Source: Roridomyces roridus | Lineage: Eukaryota; Basidiomycota; Agaricomycetes; Agaricales; Mycenaceae | Length of the DNA stretch: 64,000 nt | Direction of reading: 5' to 3' | Assembly: GCA_029378245.1 (NCBI GenBank) | Contig: JARKIF010000012.1 | Span: forward strand, 1,240,001 to 1,304,000 | In this document: positions 33,101 through 43,667 of the stretch, one piece after another | Numbering within the stretch: position 1 is the stretch's first letter | Layout: the number at the start of each line of letters is the position of its first letter | Notes under the pieces: generated by a model | What the model saw: the letters and a program-made list of their open reading frames with translations, nothing else | The model's database searches: none | Told to the model about the DNA's origin: nothing | Translations under genes and position numbers: made by a program

Positions 33101-33279
33101 AGCGCAAGAATGGTTCGGATAACGAGGAGGTACGTATTGCGTCCCGAGTTGACTTGTATCCTATGCTCACAAACATTTCAGCTGCCCATTGCAAAGCGTC
33201 GACCAGTACGGGCAGCTGCACAGCGGCGGGTGAGCTCAAGCCATCTCAACATGCCCCTGCAGTTGAATCCAGTGCCAGC
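30094..33279 (+). pseudogene. Transposon-borne gene with USP-like cysteine-protease modules, split by a Gypsy element
   Basis: The frame starts within a module (GRAVHSSST, YTLHTVVYHLAGGEQAQRVF), the C-terminal half of a first copy. A complete second module follows. It has the Cys box GYPGFNNSCFLDSTLTILF (about 30565-30625), an intron at 30862-30907, FDITGPRVTSGSPGELDRAK, and YDLVGHIYSNG...TPHFIARYELDHRVFDHDGL as the His/Asp region (about 31365-31480). It ends with VYAVIYHLAGGEPAQRIF. Cys...GHI/HF...D order and spacing are those of the ubiquitin-specific protease fold. After an intron (31939-31983) comes a Tudor/PWWP-like RWYPAQVLGFDSE block, then a large helical region with DFDWLGRCRLPLNPGLVATF. 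A Gypsy element interrupts the last exon at 33279; the end is at 39944-40076. Function is inferred only. Confidence 0.65.
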
Positions 33280-33754
33280 TGTCACGCGCTGATCTATTTG
33301 CGCACGTGACAACGCCAAACAAACCAGATAAGCATTGGCGCCGTACAGCGCTAAAGTCCTGGGAACCCCGTCTCGATCGGATTGAGGAAGAAGCCGAGGA
33401 AGACATTATTTAAAGCCGTGGGACAGTTTCATATTTATGAACGACAGCGTGGATGAGGGAAGGAGTTTTCGGTCAGTGAACTGTCAGATCATGACAGGCT
33501 TCTATGATGAACACGGTGTAGACATGACAATAGGAGACGACAACGGTGCAGGACAATAGTGCATGTCGGAAGCCAGGACAATTAGTGTAGCATCGTAGAT
33601 CTATTCCTCATAGTATAAAAGCAGTAGCTAGTCGTCGTATTCTGTACCCTCTCCTAGACTTTTATTCAGTTCATTTTACGAGCTTTAGTAGCGCACTACC
33701 CAATCCACAGCATCTTACCGCTGTTGGACGCGTGAAACAAGTCTTGTCGTGACA
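33280..33754 (+). repeat. 5' LTR of the Gypsy chromovirus
   Basis: 475 bp, TGTCACG...CGTGACA. A TATAAAAG motif at about 33615 is a likely promoter element. The adjacent internal sequence begins TAATAAAAGTC. Confidence 0.92.
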
Positions 33755-34255
33755 TAATAAAAGTCTACCCTCATACCGCTCTTACCTCCCCCCGACATAT
33801 CCTTTCCATACGCCTCGGCGTCCCTCCCCCACTACTTGGATTCTCGTAATTGAAGATCCACTCATACCTCAAGCGTCACGTCGTTGAATCGCGACGTTAA
33901 ACAAGCGCCAATCTTTGGTCGAACTATTTTGATAGACAGTCGCTGTGCTACGGGAAACGTTGAGTCCGTCCCCGCACAATAGCAGACGTTGGCGTTCGGG
34001 TGGCAATCTTCGGAGAATACCCTCGCGCAGATACCGGGAGAGTCGTAGAAGGCCCGGGTCTGTTCTATCGGCAAGCGTTCCGACCGAGAAACCCACCACC
34101 GGCTTCGTGCCGCTCCTACCCAAGCCGCGACGGCGTTTCGCGCACCATCATCCTCCTCTTCCGGCACCTCTAGCCGTGAAGCCCGTTCCGTAGCGGACCA
34201 ACTCTTGGCCGCTTCCGCCACCACCCACCACACCTTCCATACCGCCGCCCCTGCC

Positions 34256-35371
34256 ATGTCCCATCACGGCAGCCCCATCCCCTATGACCAGCCTCAGGCT
34301 GGTTATTCGTACCCTCCCCAACAAATCTACCCCTCCCGCCCTCCTACCCGTTCTCCCCCTCGCCCCCTTCCCACACGACCCGACTCACAACCCCCCGCCC
34401 AGCCTGGCCTGACTGAGTTACTTCAGGCCCTCCCCCCACGCCCGGCACCAGCAAGAATGACGCTGGCCCGGCTTCCCCCGCCGTTTGACGGCAATGACAA
34501 ATCCAAGTGGGAAACTTGGATCGACAGTGTCACGACCTACCTTGTGGCATACGAACACGATTTTAATACGGATCATAGACGTATTTTCTTCGTGCTCTCG
34601 TTGCTGGGCGACGAGAAGAGTTCTCCGTGTCCGGCCGCCAACTGGTCACGGAACTGGAAGGCGAAGCACTTACGCCTTGGTCAACTCCGTCCCTCCTTCG
34701 AGGAGTTTATGACGGAGTTGGAGTCGACGTTCGCGGATCAGAATGTCAAGGAGACGGCGCTGTTGCGCCTGATGAACACTCGGCAGGGTAGCTCCACCCT
34801 GGCCGACTTCCTTCAGTCGTTCGAGCTGAACGCTGAGCAGGCGGGCTACGCGCCTGGAAACGAGCTCCATGACACGTTCTTGTGTCAGGCGCTGGAAATC
34901 CTGGTCTCGGACCAGGTACGCAAACAGCTTTATGCTGGTGGCGTTGCGATCCCGGGGACGTACCCGGGATTGAAAAGCCGGTTGATGACAATCAACGGCA
35001 TCATTGAGCGCGGGAAGCTCATCAACTCTCGCTGGGGAGCGGGAGGTGGAATGTTTTGGACGCCGGCGCAGCAGCAGCCGCCGCCCAAATTCCCCAAGGC
35101 CACGGCACTGGTGCCGCCGCCAAGGCCCCAGGGGACAGCCCCCCATCTGGCCACCCGGGTCACTCCTGGAAACCCGGCGCCAATGGACGTCGATCGAACG
35201 CGGCAGGCCGTGTTCAAGTGTTACAACTGTGGCAAGGAGGGCCACATGAAACGGGAGTGCCCGGAGCCTCCCAAGAGGAAATTTAATATCCGGTCGATCA
35301 AGACCGAGGACTACACGCAGGAGGACCTGCAGGCTCTCGCGACCATACTCCGCGAGAAGGGTTTTTGTTAG
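34256..35371 (+). CDS. Gag protein of the Gypsy chromovirus
   Basis: The start ATG is at 34256 (MSHHGSPIPYDQPQ), giving 371 residues. A Pro-rich N-terminus is followed by the capsid-like region LPPPFDGNDKSKWETWIDSV...FADQNVKETALLRLMNTRQG. Then comes a single CCHC zinc knuckle, CYNCGKEGHMKREC (about residue 320), which binds RNA in the particle. It stops at TAG 35369-35371. The stop is preceded by a GGGTTTT heptamer, which would let ribosomes slip into pol. The open frame continues about 50 bases upstream of the ATG. Confidence 0.9.
   Translation: MSHHGSPIPYDQPQAGYSYPPQQIYPSRPPTRSPPRPLPTRPDSQPPAQPGLTELLQALPPRPAPARMTLARLPPPFDGNDKSKWETWIDSVTTYLVAYEHDFNTDHRRIFFVLSLLGDEKSSPCPAANWSRNWKAKHLRLGQLRPSFEEFMTELESTFADQNVKETALLRLMNTRQGSSTLADFLQSFELNAEQAGYAPGNELHDTFLCQALEILVSDQVRKQLYAGGVAIPGTYPGLKSRLMTINGIIERGKLINSRWGAGGGMFWTPAQQQPPPKFPKATALVPPPRPQGTAPHLATRVTPGNPAPMDVDRTRQAVFKCYNCGKEGHMKRECPEPPKRKFNIRSIKTEDYTQEDLQALATILREKGFC
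35359..35365 (+). promoter_or_regulatory. Candidate -1 ribosomal frameshift site GGGTTTT between gag and pol
   Basis: In the gag frame the bases read G-GGT-TTT, the X-XXY-YYZ pattern of -1 slippery sites. The site is four bases before the gag stop. Pol is open exactly in the -1 frame from this point (TTT-TTG-TTA-GGG). No ATG is available nearby to start pol independently. A downstream stimulatory structure was not tested. Confidence 0.6.
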
Positions 35372-38300
35372 GGCGCCCGGTCAAGGCCGAACCGGTGTGC
35401 CCTCCTGTATCTATTATCCATGGACAATTCACACCGCTAGAGGCGGTTACGGACAGCATGAACAATATGCAAAATAGTGTACCTGTAAATTATGTAGAAA
35501 AAACTAGCCTACAACGTAGTATACAAGAATTTCTTGTAGGCGAAGTACAAAAGCCAAAAAAAATACGTATCTTGGAGAATCAGAATCGGAAACGTAACTT
35601 AAAGAATCAACGCATGGATGCAGAGAACAAGCGCTGGAGCGCTTTTAAAAAGGCCCCTGGAACCCAAACCAGTGAGAAAAATAGTGAGAAGAAAAAGGGC
35701 GGCGATGCCGCGGAGGCTCAATCCTCGAAAGAGGAGGTAGCGCCTAAGCACACACGGGTGCCGTTCGGTCTCAAGAAGAAAGAGGCCGCCCAATGGCTAG
35801 CACGCCGTGCTATGGGAGAAACGGAACAACGCCTAGCTCAGGAGCTGCGTGAGTTCCAACGGCAACGTGTCCACCATGAGATGTTGGTGGCAGTCCAGCT
35901 GGAAGCACTGGACACGGGGAAAACACGTTCCATTCGTGCGTTGTTGGACAACGGGTGTACCACCACGTGCATGGACAGGGACTATGCCAAGGCCGAAGGT
36001 TTCGAGCTTAAAAAACTCGACATGCCGATTGTGGCCAGGAATGCCGACGGGACCGAGAACACCAAAGGCAAGATCACTCATTACGTAGAGATGATCATGT
36101 CTATCGGCCCACATGTCGAAAGACAAAAGTTCCTGATCACGGGCTTAGGCAAAGCACGTGTGTTTATTGGGTACGACTGGTTGTTTAAACACAACCCGGA
36201 GATCAACTGGCGGGACCAGACCATGAAGTTCAGCCGATGTCCGGCTGAGTGTGGCATGACCGGACTGGAAGCCGGAAAAGGTGTCACACGGGAGGAAGCG
36301 GTGGAAGAAGGCGAGTCGATCCTACTGGTCAACTTTGCGCCTGTTGTGGAGCTGCGGAGCAAGGCAACGCAGGCACAGCAGATGGCCGAACAGGCTTCGG
36401 CAGAAAAAGAGAAATTGACAGAAGACAAGATCCCGGAGCAATACCGGGAGTACGTCAAGGTTTTCGCAAAAGAGTCTTTTGACTCATTGCCGGAGAAACG
36501 GCCTTGGGACCATGCGATCGAGTTAAAGCCCGGATCAAAGGCTGTCGATTGCAAGATCTATCCACTCTCGTTGGGCGAACAAGAAAAGCTGAACGAGTTT
36601 CTTGAAGAGAATCTCAAGAGTGGACGGATCAGACCATCCAAGTCGCCGATGGCCTCGGCATTTTTCTTTATTAAAAAGAAGGATGGGTCCCTTCGACCGG
36701 TACAGGATTACCGGAAGCTCAACGAGATGACGGTGAAGAACAAGTACCCGTTGCCTCTAATCTCGGAGCTGGTCAACAAACTCCGAGGAGCACGATTCTT
36801 CTCCAAGCTTGACATACGTTGGGGTTACAACAATGTACGGATCAAGGAAGGAGACGAGTGGAAAGCGGCTTTTCGGACCAATCGGGGATTGTTCGAGCCG
36901 CTTGTCATGTTCTTTGGGTTGACCAACTCACCGGCCACGTTCCAAACGATGATGAACGACATTCTTCGGGATCTCATCAACGAGGGCCACGTGATTGTCT
37001 ACCTGGATGACATCTTAATTTACACGGACTCCCTGGAGGAGCATAGACGGATTGTGTCACGCGTCCTGGAGACGTTAGAAAAGAATAAATTATTCTTGAA
37101 ACCCGAGAAATGTGAATTCGAGAAGACGGAGATCGAATACCTCGGGGTAATTATTTCCCACAACTCCATGCGGATGGACCCGGTGAAAATCAAAGGGATC
37201 ATGGAGTGGCCCATGCCAAAGAACGTCAAGCAAGTGCAGGCGTTCCTGGGCTTTGTTAACTTTTATCGGCGATTTGTCTGCGGCTTTGCCGACATCGCCA
37301 GGCCCCTCACTAAGCTGACGGGGAAGGTTGCGTGGTCCTGGGGACCGGAACAGGAGGCGGCGATCAACAAGTTGAAGGAACGGATCGCAGAGGATGTCGT
37401 ATTGGCTTTGCCAACGGACGACGGGGAATATCGGCTTGAGGCCGATGCGTCGGACGGAGCGGTTGGAGCAGTGCTCAGCCAGCTCCAAGAAGGAGTATGG
37501 AGGCCTGTTGCTTTCATGTCTCACGGCATGAGCGACACCGAGAGGAATTACGAGATCTATGACAAGGAGATGCTCGCAATTATGCTCGCTCTTGATGAGT
37601 GGAGGCAGTTCCTACTCGGTGCAAGGCACACGTTCGAGGTTCTGACGGATCACAAGAACCTCCAATACTTCAAAAAGCCGCAGAAGATCAATCGTAGGCA
37701 GGCACGATGGATCATCGAGTTGTCGCAGTACGACTTCTCGTTACGGCACCGGCCCGGAGCTTTGAACAAGCAGGCCGACTTGTTATCCCGCAGGGCGGAT
37801 CATGACCAGGGAAAAGAAGACAACCAGGAAATTGTCTTACTTAAGCCCGAGTACTTCCGAGCACAGGAAATCATGCTCGAAGGCGTCGAGAAGGATCTCC
37901 TGGAAGAGATCCGAGCGGAACGCAAGAGGGACGGCAGCGTGAGGTCTGCCTTACTAAAGAAGCTCCCTAGATGGGAGGAGGAGGACGGCATTGTTTACTA
38001 CAATGGCCTTATTTACGTTCCGCATAACACGGAACTTAGAAATAAAATTATTGGACTCCATCACGATCCGGCGATCGTGGGACACCCCGGAGGGAACCGG
38101 ACACAGGAACTCGTTGAACAAAATTACTGGTGGCCGAAGCTCGGCAACAACATTTCCGAGTATGTAAAGTCGTGCGAAGCGTGTCAGAGGTCACGAGTTC
38201 TTCGGCACAAGCAGGGCAAGCTGAACCCGCACAAGATTGCGGAAGGACCCTGGCAGATCATTTCGATGGACTTGATCGGACCGTTACCAATTAGCAACGG

Positions 38301-39597
38301 TCACAATGCGATTCAAGTCTGGGTGGACACTTTTAGCAAGATGATTCACGTGGAGCCCACGACCATGGAAATCACGGCTGAAGGAGTTGCGCGTTTGACA
38401 CGCGACCGTGTGATTAGATATCATGGGGTACCCCGAAAGATCATCTCGGATCGGGATCCGAGATATGTAGGAGGCTTTATGAGGGAGCTCAATAAGATCC
38501 TGGGGATCGAAATGAACCCGAGTACGGCACACCATCCGATAACCGACGGGCAGACGGAACGGATGAACCAGGAGATCGAGAAATATCTCCGCATATTTAT
38601 CAATTATCACCAGACGGACTGGGCCGAGTGGCTCTCCCTGGCGGAGTTCTGTTACAACGACAAGGCCAGTTCAGCAACAAAGGCCTCGCCGTTCTATTTA
38701 AATACCGGCTATCACCCTTGGAAAGGGATCGAGAACGCCGTGGAGACGAGGAACGAGGCGGCCGACGAGTTCGGCAAGAAAATGAAAAAGATCCGCGATG
38801 AGGCGACCGCGGCATTAGAAAAAACACAGAAAACGATGGAAAAAACATATAATCTACGACGGCGACCAGCGCCGGTATTTAAAAAGGGAGACAAGGTCTG
38901 GATTGAGGCGACGAATATCCAGACGGATAGACCCTCAAAGAAGCTGGGAGATAGGAGGCTCGGGCCGTACGAGGTCCTGGAGAAAGTCGGAGCGTCATCC
39001 TATAGGTTGAAATTGCCGAGCACGGACAAGTCACATCCGGTGTTCAACGAGGCGATTCTCACACCATATACGGAACCACCCGAGAATCGAAGGGAGAAGC
39101 GGCCGCCGCCGAAAATCATATCCGGCGAAGAGGAGTACGAGGTGGAGGAGATACTGAAACACCGCAAGATGGGACGCGGGTTTCAATATTTAATAAAGTG
39201 GAAGAATTATCCGATGGGAGAAAGGACGTGGGAACCATCGCGTAACTTGACGCATGTGAAGAAGCTGTTGGATAAATATAACAGGGAACACAGCATTGAC
39301 GTCAGGGCGCTACCCACGCTCCCGGCTGGATTTTGGGACGGCGAATGCAAAAGATTCGTCCCAAAGATGGAATTCCAACCATATTTAAAGAAGAAATTAT
39401 TTATTCACGATGAAAATCGTTTTGTCGACATCGACGAGGACGTCGATCCTAGAGAGGGGGTAATGTCACGCGCTGATCTATTTGCGCACGTGACAACGCC
39501 AAACAAACCAGATAAGCATTGGCGCCGTACAGCGCTAAAGTCCTGGGAACCCCGTCTCGATCGGATTGAGGAAGAAGCCGAGGAAGACATTATTTAA
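35366..39597 (+). CDS. Pol polyprotein of the Gypsy chromovirus
   Basis: About 1410 residues, entered by -1 frameshift. In order: a basic linker; aspartic protease with RALLDNGCTTTCMD (DNG where DSG/DTG is usual); reverse transcriptase with RPVQDYRKLNEMTVKNKYPL, FSKLDIRWGYNNVRI, FGLTNSPATF and catalytic YLDD (about 37000); RNase H with LEADASDGAVGAVLSQ and YEIYDKEML; the integrase HHCC finger (HHDPAIVGHPG...CEACQRSR); the integrase core with SMDLIGPLP, ISDRDPRY and DGQTERMNQEIE; and a chromodomain (EYEVEEILKHRKMGRGFQYL...WKNYP..ERTWEP). The last 44 codons lie inside the 3' LTR. Chromodomains can direct integration to marked chromatin. No stop or frameshift was found. Confidence 0.95.
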
Positions 39598-39938
39598 AGC
39601 CGTGGGACAGTTTCATATTTATGAACGACAGCGTGGATGAGGGAAGGAGTTTTCGATCAGTGAACTGTCAGATCATGACAGGCTTCTATGATGAACACGG
39701 TGTAGACATGACAATAGGAGACGACAACGGTGCAGGACAATAGTGCATGTCGGAAGCCAGGACAATTAGTGTAGCATCGTAGATCTATTCCTCATAGTAT
39801 AAAAGCAGTAGCTAGTCGTCGTATTCTGTACCCTCTCCTAGACTTTTATTCAGTTCATTTTACGAGCTTTAGTAGCGCACTACCCAATCCACAGCATCTT
39901 ACCGCTGTTGGACGCGTGAAACAAGTCTTGTCGTGACA
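39451..39938 (+). repeat. Polypurine tract and 3' LTR of the Gypsy chromovirus
   Basis: AGAGAGGGGG (39451-39460) is the plus-strand primer tract. The LTR runs 39464-39938 and encodes the end of pol (stop 39597). It matches the 5' LTR in length and, by eye, differs at one base. Confidence 0.92.
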
Positions 39939-39943
39939 CCAGC

Positions 39944-40076
39944 GGCGAATCTGGAAAATGTTCAGCTGCGGTGGTCGGTAGAGATTGACAAGAGGATCTT
40001 GACTGCGAGGCAGTACGCCCGAGAATTCCCTGATGAGTTTGCAACCGCTTATCCTCATCTCTTGCATTTACTTTAG
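39944..40076 (+). pseudogene. 3' end of the transposon-borne protease-like gene
   Basis: With the Gypsy element and one CCAGC copy removed, the frame from 33279 continues as ANLENVQLRWSVEIDKRIL and ends HLLHLL at TAG 40074-40076. This gives the original C-terminus of the interrupted gene. Confidence 0.8.
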
Positions 40077-40697
40077 AAGTTCTGTAATTTCCTTGACATA
40101 CAATGGCTAGTAGCTATTTATTTCAAATCCACTACAGTAGTCAAACTCTTGAAGGCTACAGAGCTTTGAGATTGTGGCTTTGATTACTTGTGCTTTACTC
40201 GATGACTGTACTTACATGTTGAATCCCCCAGCAGAAATTTGGACAACGGCCACATGGGATAGGCTTTGTGAGCTGTCTCTGAGGTCTTTGAATGTGTTAG
40301 TACAGATAGAAGCAGGGAACACAGCTCACACATCTCGATTCCAAGAACACCGTGTTTCACTTAAATCACTCACCAACTGTGAACGGATAGAAATTTTCAC
40401 ATGGCGGCAGCGGCTTCTGATGCATTGAGATGGTAGGTATTCATCTCAATGGTCTTTACAATTGCTTAAATTTTGCAGGTAGTCGAAATTTCTGCGCGGC
40501 AGCGTGACAGCGGCCCTTGTGACCGCAGCGGCACATTGGTCGATCGACCGCTGTCACACCAGCGGCCCTGCGCGGTCATACGCGGCAGCGGTCCTACGCG
40601 GCAGCGGCTTGCAGCGGCTATCCCAGCGGCTGCAGCGGTCATCCCAGCGGCTGCAGCGGTCATCCCAGCGGCTGCAGCGGCACATTAGCCGGGCCCC
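40077..40697. repeat. Right end of the 15-kb element: subterminal repeats and terminal inverted repeat
   Basis: From about 40490 to 40690 CAGCGG-type units recur, including three tandem copies of a 21-bp unit (CAGCGGCTGCAGCGGTCATCC) near 40621-40675. The terminal inverted repeat is 40672-40697 and ends CGGGCCCC. Between 40077 and 40480 no gene is seen. Confidence 0.8.
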
Positions 40698-40706
40698 AGG
40701 ACTGGA
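40698..40706 (+). repeat. Right target-site duplication AGGACTGGA
   Basis: Exact copy of 25650-25658, adjoining the right terminal inverted repeat. Confidence 0.9.
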
Positions 40707-40791
40707 GGATGGAGAGCTTGAGCCTCGCGTCTTGGAGTTGATTGAAAAGGTTAGCGGAAATGGTGCTGCTGCGGAGTTTCATTACTGCTAG
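40707..40791 (+). pseudogene. MYND copy C2, detached C-terminal codons
   Basis: Continuing the frame of the gene cut at 25658, this piece gives the end ELEPRVLELIEKVSGNGAAA then EFHYC and TAG. The matching end of copy C1 (18415 onward, minus strand) is ELEPRVLELIEKTSGNSSAA then EFHYC. The two halves are now 15 kb apart. Confidence 0.88.
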
Positions 40792-40943
40792 CCAGTGATA
40801 ACACAAGAAGACCAACGGTAGAGAACTCGAATAAATTGAACATCGAAGTGCTTTCGCAAACTATGGCTTGGCGCCAACTTGGCGCACGTAGTATTGGTAA
40901 TTCCGATCAGGCGCATCAACGCATCTTGCCTTCTACCGCCACC

Positions 40944-42129
40944 ATGTTCTTCCCCGGGGAGCTCGTCGACTCTGTGATTGACCTGGTGCGCTCAGATCCG
41001 ATAACTCTCGCGGACTGTGCCCTGGTGTGCAGACAATGGGTGCCTCGGAGTCGCTATCACTACTTTTCATCCGTGCAGCTCGTCCGGAACACCAACAGGG
41101 ACACACTGCGAACCTTCATACTGATTCTCGCCTCCCCGCTGGCGACCTTCATATCCAGCGTTCGCGAGGTCTACATCTTCCACCACTCGTCCTACGGCAC
41201 TCCCGTACTTTCTGCTGGCGACATCATCGGGCTATTCGCCCGCTACGGACTCGCGCCGACACTCCTGCATCTTTCATGCAGTCTTCGGCATCTGGGAGCA
41301 GCGGCTCCGCTCCCATCGGTCACGCATCTTCGATTAGAACTCGGCCCTCGGATCCCAGACTCCCGTCCAGCGGCGTTCGAGCTCGTCGTCAATTTCATTC
41401 ACGAGTTTCCGGGTTTGCGCTCGCTCGCATTGGGGGTCGGGCTGCAGATTCTGGAAAATGTGGCTGGATATACGTTACGCCCGCCTCCGCCGAATCTCCG
41501 GGAAATCGAAATCAGCACACCTGCGGTCTTAGGCTACATGCTGTCGCTCGGGACACCGCTGATTCTGCCTGAGCTCATCGTGCGCTTTGTCGACGAGCAG
41601 CAGTGGGGGGAAGTTGAACGATACTTGAGCGATGAGCGAGTTCGCGGGAGGATCGAATGTCTAACGCTCACCGATTGTAGCGGTAGGACTTCTTTTGCAT
41701 GGAACGACTTGACGCTGACCCAACCTTCCAGCGCTTCCCGTGCTCCCCTCGCTTGAGGGACTGGGACATCTCGTCATAGCCCAGCCATTCCACTACATGG
41801 GGCCTCATTTACGCGTTGCTTTGCTCTCTCTCTCACGAACGGCCTCTGCCAAACGGCTGGAGTCGTTAACCCTCCATGGCACACGCCACGGCAGGGGTGA
41901 GGCCTTTGCAAGCGTTCTGCCACCAGTGGGGGAATGGTCGGAGATGGACGATATACTCACCGACGTCGAATTGTGGCCGCGGCTGCGCACGGTATATGTC
42001 TGCGGAGGCGATGGGTTGGAGGGGCGTACTCCCGAGCTGATGGTGACGCTATTGCCGCTGTGTTTGGCGAGTGGGATTTTGAAGGTGGGGTCCGTGGACC
42101 CGGCTCATAGGCACGGATTGACGGCATAA
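40944..42129 (+). CDS. F-box/LRR-like protein
   Basis: I choose the ATG at 40944 because it has a strong context (GCCACCATG) and opens with the family motif MFFPGELVDSVIDLV. An upstream in-frame ATG at 40863 is weaker. The F-box core continues LADCALVCRQWVPRSRYHYF. Leucine-rich strands run through LPSVTHLRLELG, FPGLRSLALGVGLQ and NLREIEIST. One intron (41683-41731) joins LTDCS to ALPVLPSLEGL. The end is a compact acidic/leucine region (DVELWPRLRTVYVCGG). It is a probable SCF ligase adaptor of unknown target. It lies 150 bp from the end of the split MYND gene. Confidence 0.8.
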
Positions 42130-42229
42130 TGCATATGAATTTCAAAGCGGGCGTACAGTACTAGTCATATACAACGAGTGGGCCAAAGTTATTTGATGTC
42201 TCCCATTTCGAGAGACGGAAAGAGCTAGC

Positions 42230-43667
42230 TCAAATAGCTTCGACTTTCGACTGATCTACCTCTTTGCCCTTCCCTTCCACGGGTTGTTCATCTTCGGCGT
42301 CGGAAAAGACTTCACGTGCGATTGTGACCAAGGCAACTGGCCGCTCCGAGCCGTTCGTGGCCACTGCGCTTCCGTGGAATCGCACAGAAGAATTCATATC
42401 ATGGGACATTGCTGTCCCACGACCACCCAAAATTTCCATCCGCGAGTTGAGTATCACGAGGACTGCGATGGCCTGCAACTTTGGTAAAGTCGCAACTGCG
42501 GCTATGTAGTAGGGCTGGTTCGGAAATGCGAGGAATAGAATCATGGCGCCGACGGCGCAACAAGCTGTCCGGGTTAGATGAGGTACCGTCCGTTGGATCA
42601 ATCGTGACACGTTGCGTACCAGTCATCGTCCCGGTCTCCACGATCAAGCGCACGAGTCTAGAAATAATCGCATGTGTTGTGCGAAATCCGGTGTCTCTTC
42701 TGGTGAGCTCGAAGATTCTGTCAGAGCACATGGCGGGAGTGAAAGAAATTAGCGCTCACATGGTAGGTCATCCAACTAGCGATTAGAACGTCGCACAGCG
42801 CCGAAGATTCGCACCAAATCTGGGTAGAGAATTCAATATACGTCAATGGGTCAGCGACTCCGAGTTTCACCCCTGCTGCGACCTTGATTCTGGTATTGTC
42901 TATCTGGGCCACTTCGGACACTGTTCATCGTATAAAATTCAGTTGTTCTTCCGCGCGCAACAGAACATGGTGGCCGCACCTTGAAGAACGAACGCTCCCG
43001 TCAAGATTGCGGCGACACTGCCTGTTGTAGAGAGCTATGGTAGAATGAACCAATGTTGATGCCGAAACAGAAATCTCACCGTAACAATTGTGCAAGGCAT
43101 AAAACGTGTTACAGATAGAACGCGAATTCGGTATGCGTAAAAATATTGGGAGGCAAGAGAAGCTATTTGAATCATAAATTCCCGTCGCAGATATTCGCTA
43201 GAAAACGCACTTAAACCTCCGGTCATTGGGACCAACCAGAATACCAGCCGCACTTTGGTCAGCAGCTCGACGTTGGAAAAGCCGAGACCGTATGACGTGA
43301 AAGCGTCTTGAATGACCACAATAGTATGCACCAGCTCGAGGACCATAAGTCGCATAAACCAAGCACTTGGTCAGCCTCCGATCTTTCGGAAATGCTTGGT
43401 AGTAGAAGTCTGGAGACATGTTTAGTACTGCCACGTGTGAACACACGAGGGCTACTCACATAGCTGGACACCGAGACAGCCAAAGAGCGCCAAATCAAGT
43501 AGTTCAGTGATACACTGTTCTTGTGCTGAATCGTGTATACCAATCAAGATTCAATACACGAGGTTCGCACCTTGGTTGCAGCCCTGCAAATTCAGTGAGT
43601 AGCGACGATGTGCGGGAGAGAAATATACTCGCAGCTGGATGACCCCGGGCGGCAGAGGAGCGTTCAT
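42230..43667 (-). CDS. Multi-pass membrane protein (DUF6534-like)
   Basis: The start ATG is at 43667 (MNAPLPPGVIQLR), followed by a 13-nt exon (GCNQ) and then LLDLALFGCLGVQLYDFYYQ, the first membrane helix. Further hydrophobic helices are LVYATYGLELVHTIVVIQ, LLTKVRLVFWLVPMTG, IASLASQYFYAYRIRVLSV, TGSVAAILTGAFVLQG, and after SALCDVLIASWMTYHV the segment RLVRLIVETGTMT-ACCAVGAMILFLAF. A polar cytoplasmic tail ends KEVDQSKVEAI. The seven-helix layout and the V/IETGT..T and LVILNSR motifs match an expanded agaric membrane family of unknown function. Intron junctions were inferred from splice sites and the family pattern. Confidence 0.78.

Larger units (their letters stand above)
33280..39938 (+). 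mobile_element. Complete Gypsy chromovirus LTR retrotransposon
   Basis: This 6659-bp element has 475-bp LTRs (33280-33754 and 39464-39938) that end TGTCACG...CGTGACA. A 5-bp target duplication CCAGC lies at 33275-33279 and 39939-39943. The two LTRs look identical apart from at least one substitution (TTTTCGGTC versus TTTTCGATC), so insertion is recent. It carries gag and a pol with protease, RT, RNase H, integrase and chromodomain, all open. Joining the bases either side of one CCAGC restores the host transposon frame (LQLNPVPAANLENVQLR), which proves that this insertion is younger than the 15-kb element. Confidence 0.95.
25659..40697. mobile_element. 15-kb MULE-like DNA transposon carrying a zinc-finger gene and a protease-like gene
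   Basis: The element is 15,039 bp. Both ends show the same 26-bp inverted repeat with two mismatches. It begins GGGGCC[A/C]GG[A/C]TAATG and continues TGCCGCTGCAG. It is flanked by the 9-bp duplication AGGACTGGA. A 9-11 bp duplication and G-rich ends fit Mutator-like elements. Subterminal arrays of CAGCGG-type repeats lie inside both ends. Cargo on the + strand is a GCM/FLYWCH-like zinc-finger gene (26769-27804) and a gene with USP-like protease modules (30094-33279 plus 39944-40076). No DDE transposase is visible. The middle has been replaced by a truncated Gypsy copy, so this copy probably cannot move alone. Without the complete Gypsy insertion the element is about 8.4 kb. Confidence 0.85.

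Noticed and set aside
35599..39590. Several minus-strand open frames of 60-160 codons across the Gypsy gag-pol region
   Set aside because: They lie wholly opposite well-supported gag or pol domains and have no homologous-looking content; they are antisense shadows.
25659..40697. hAT or KDZ-type transposon for the 15-kb element
   Set aside because: The duplication is 9 bp, not 8, the ends are G-rich, and the cargo finger resembles those of Mutator-like elements.
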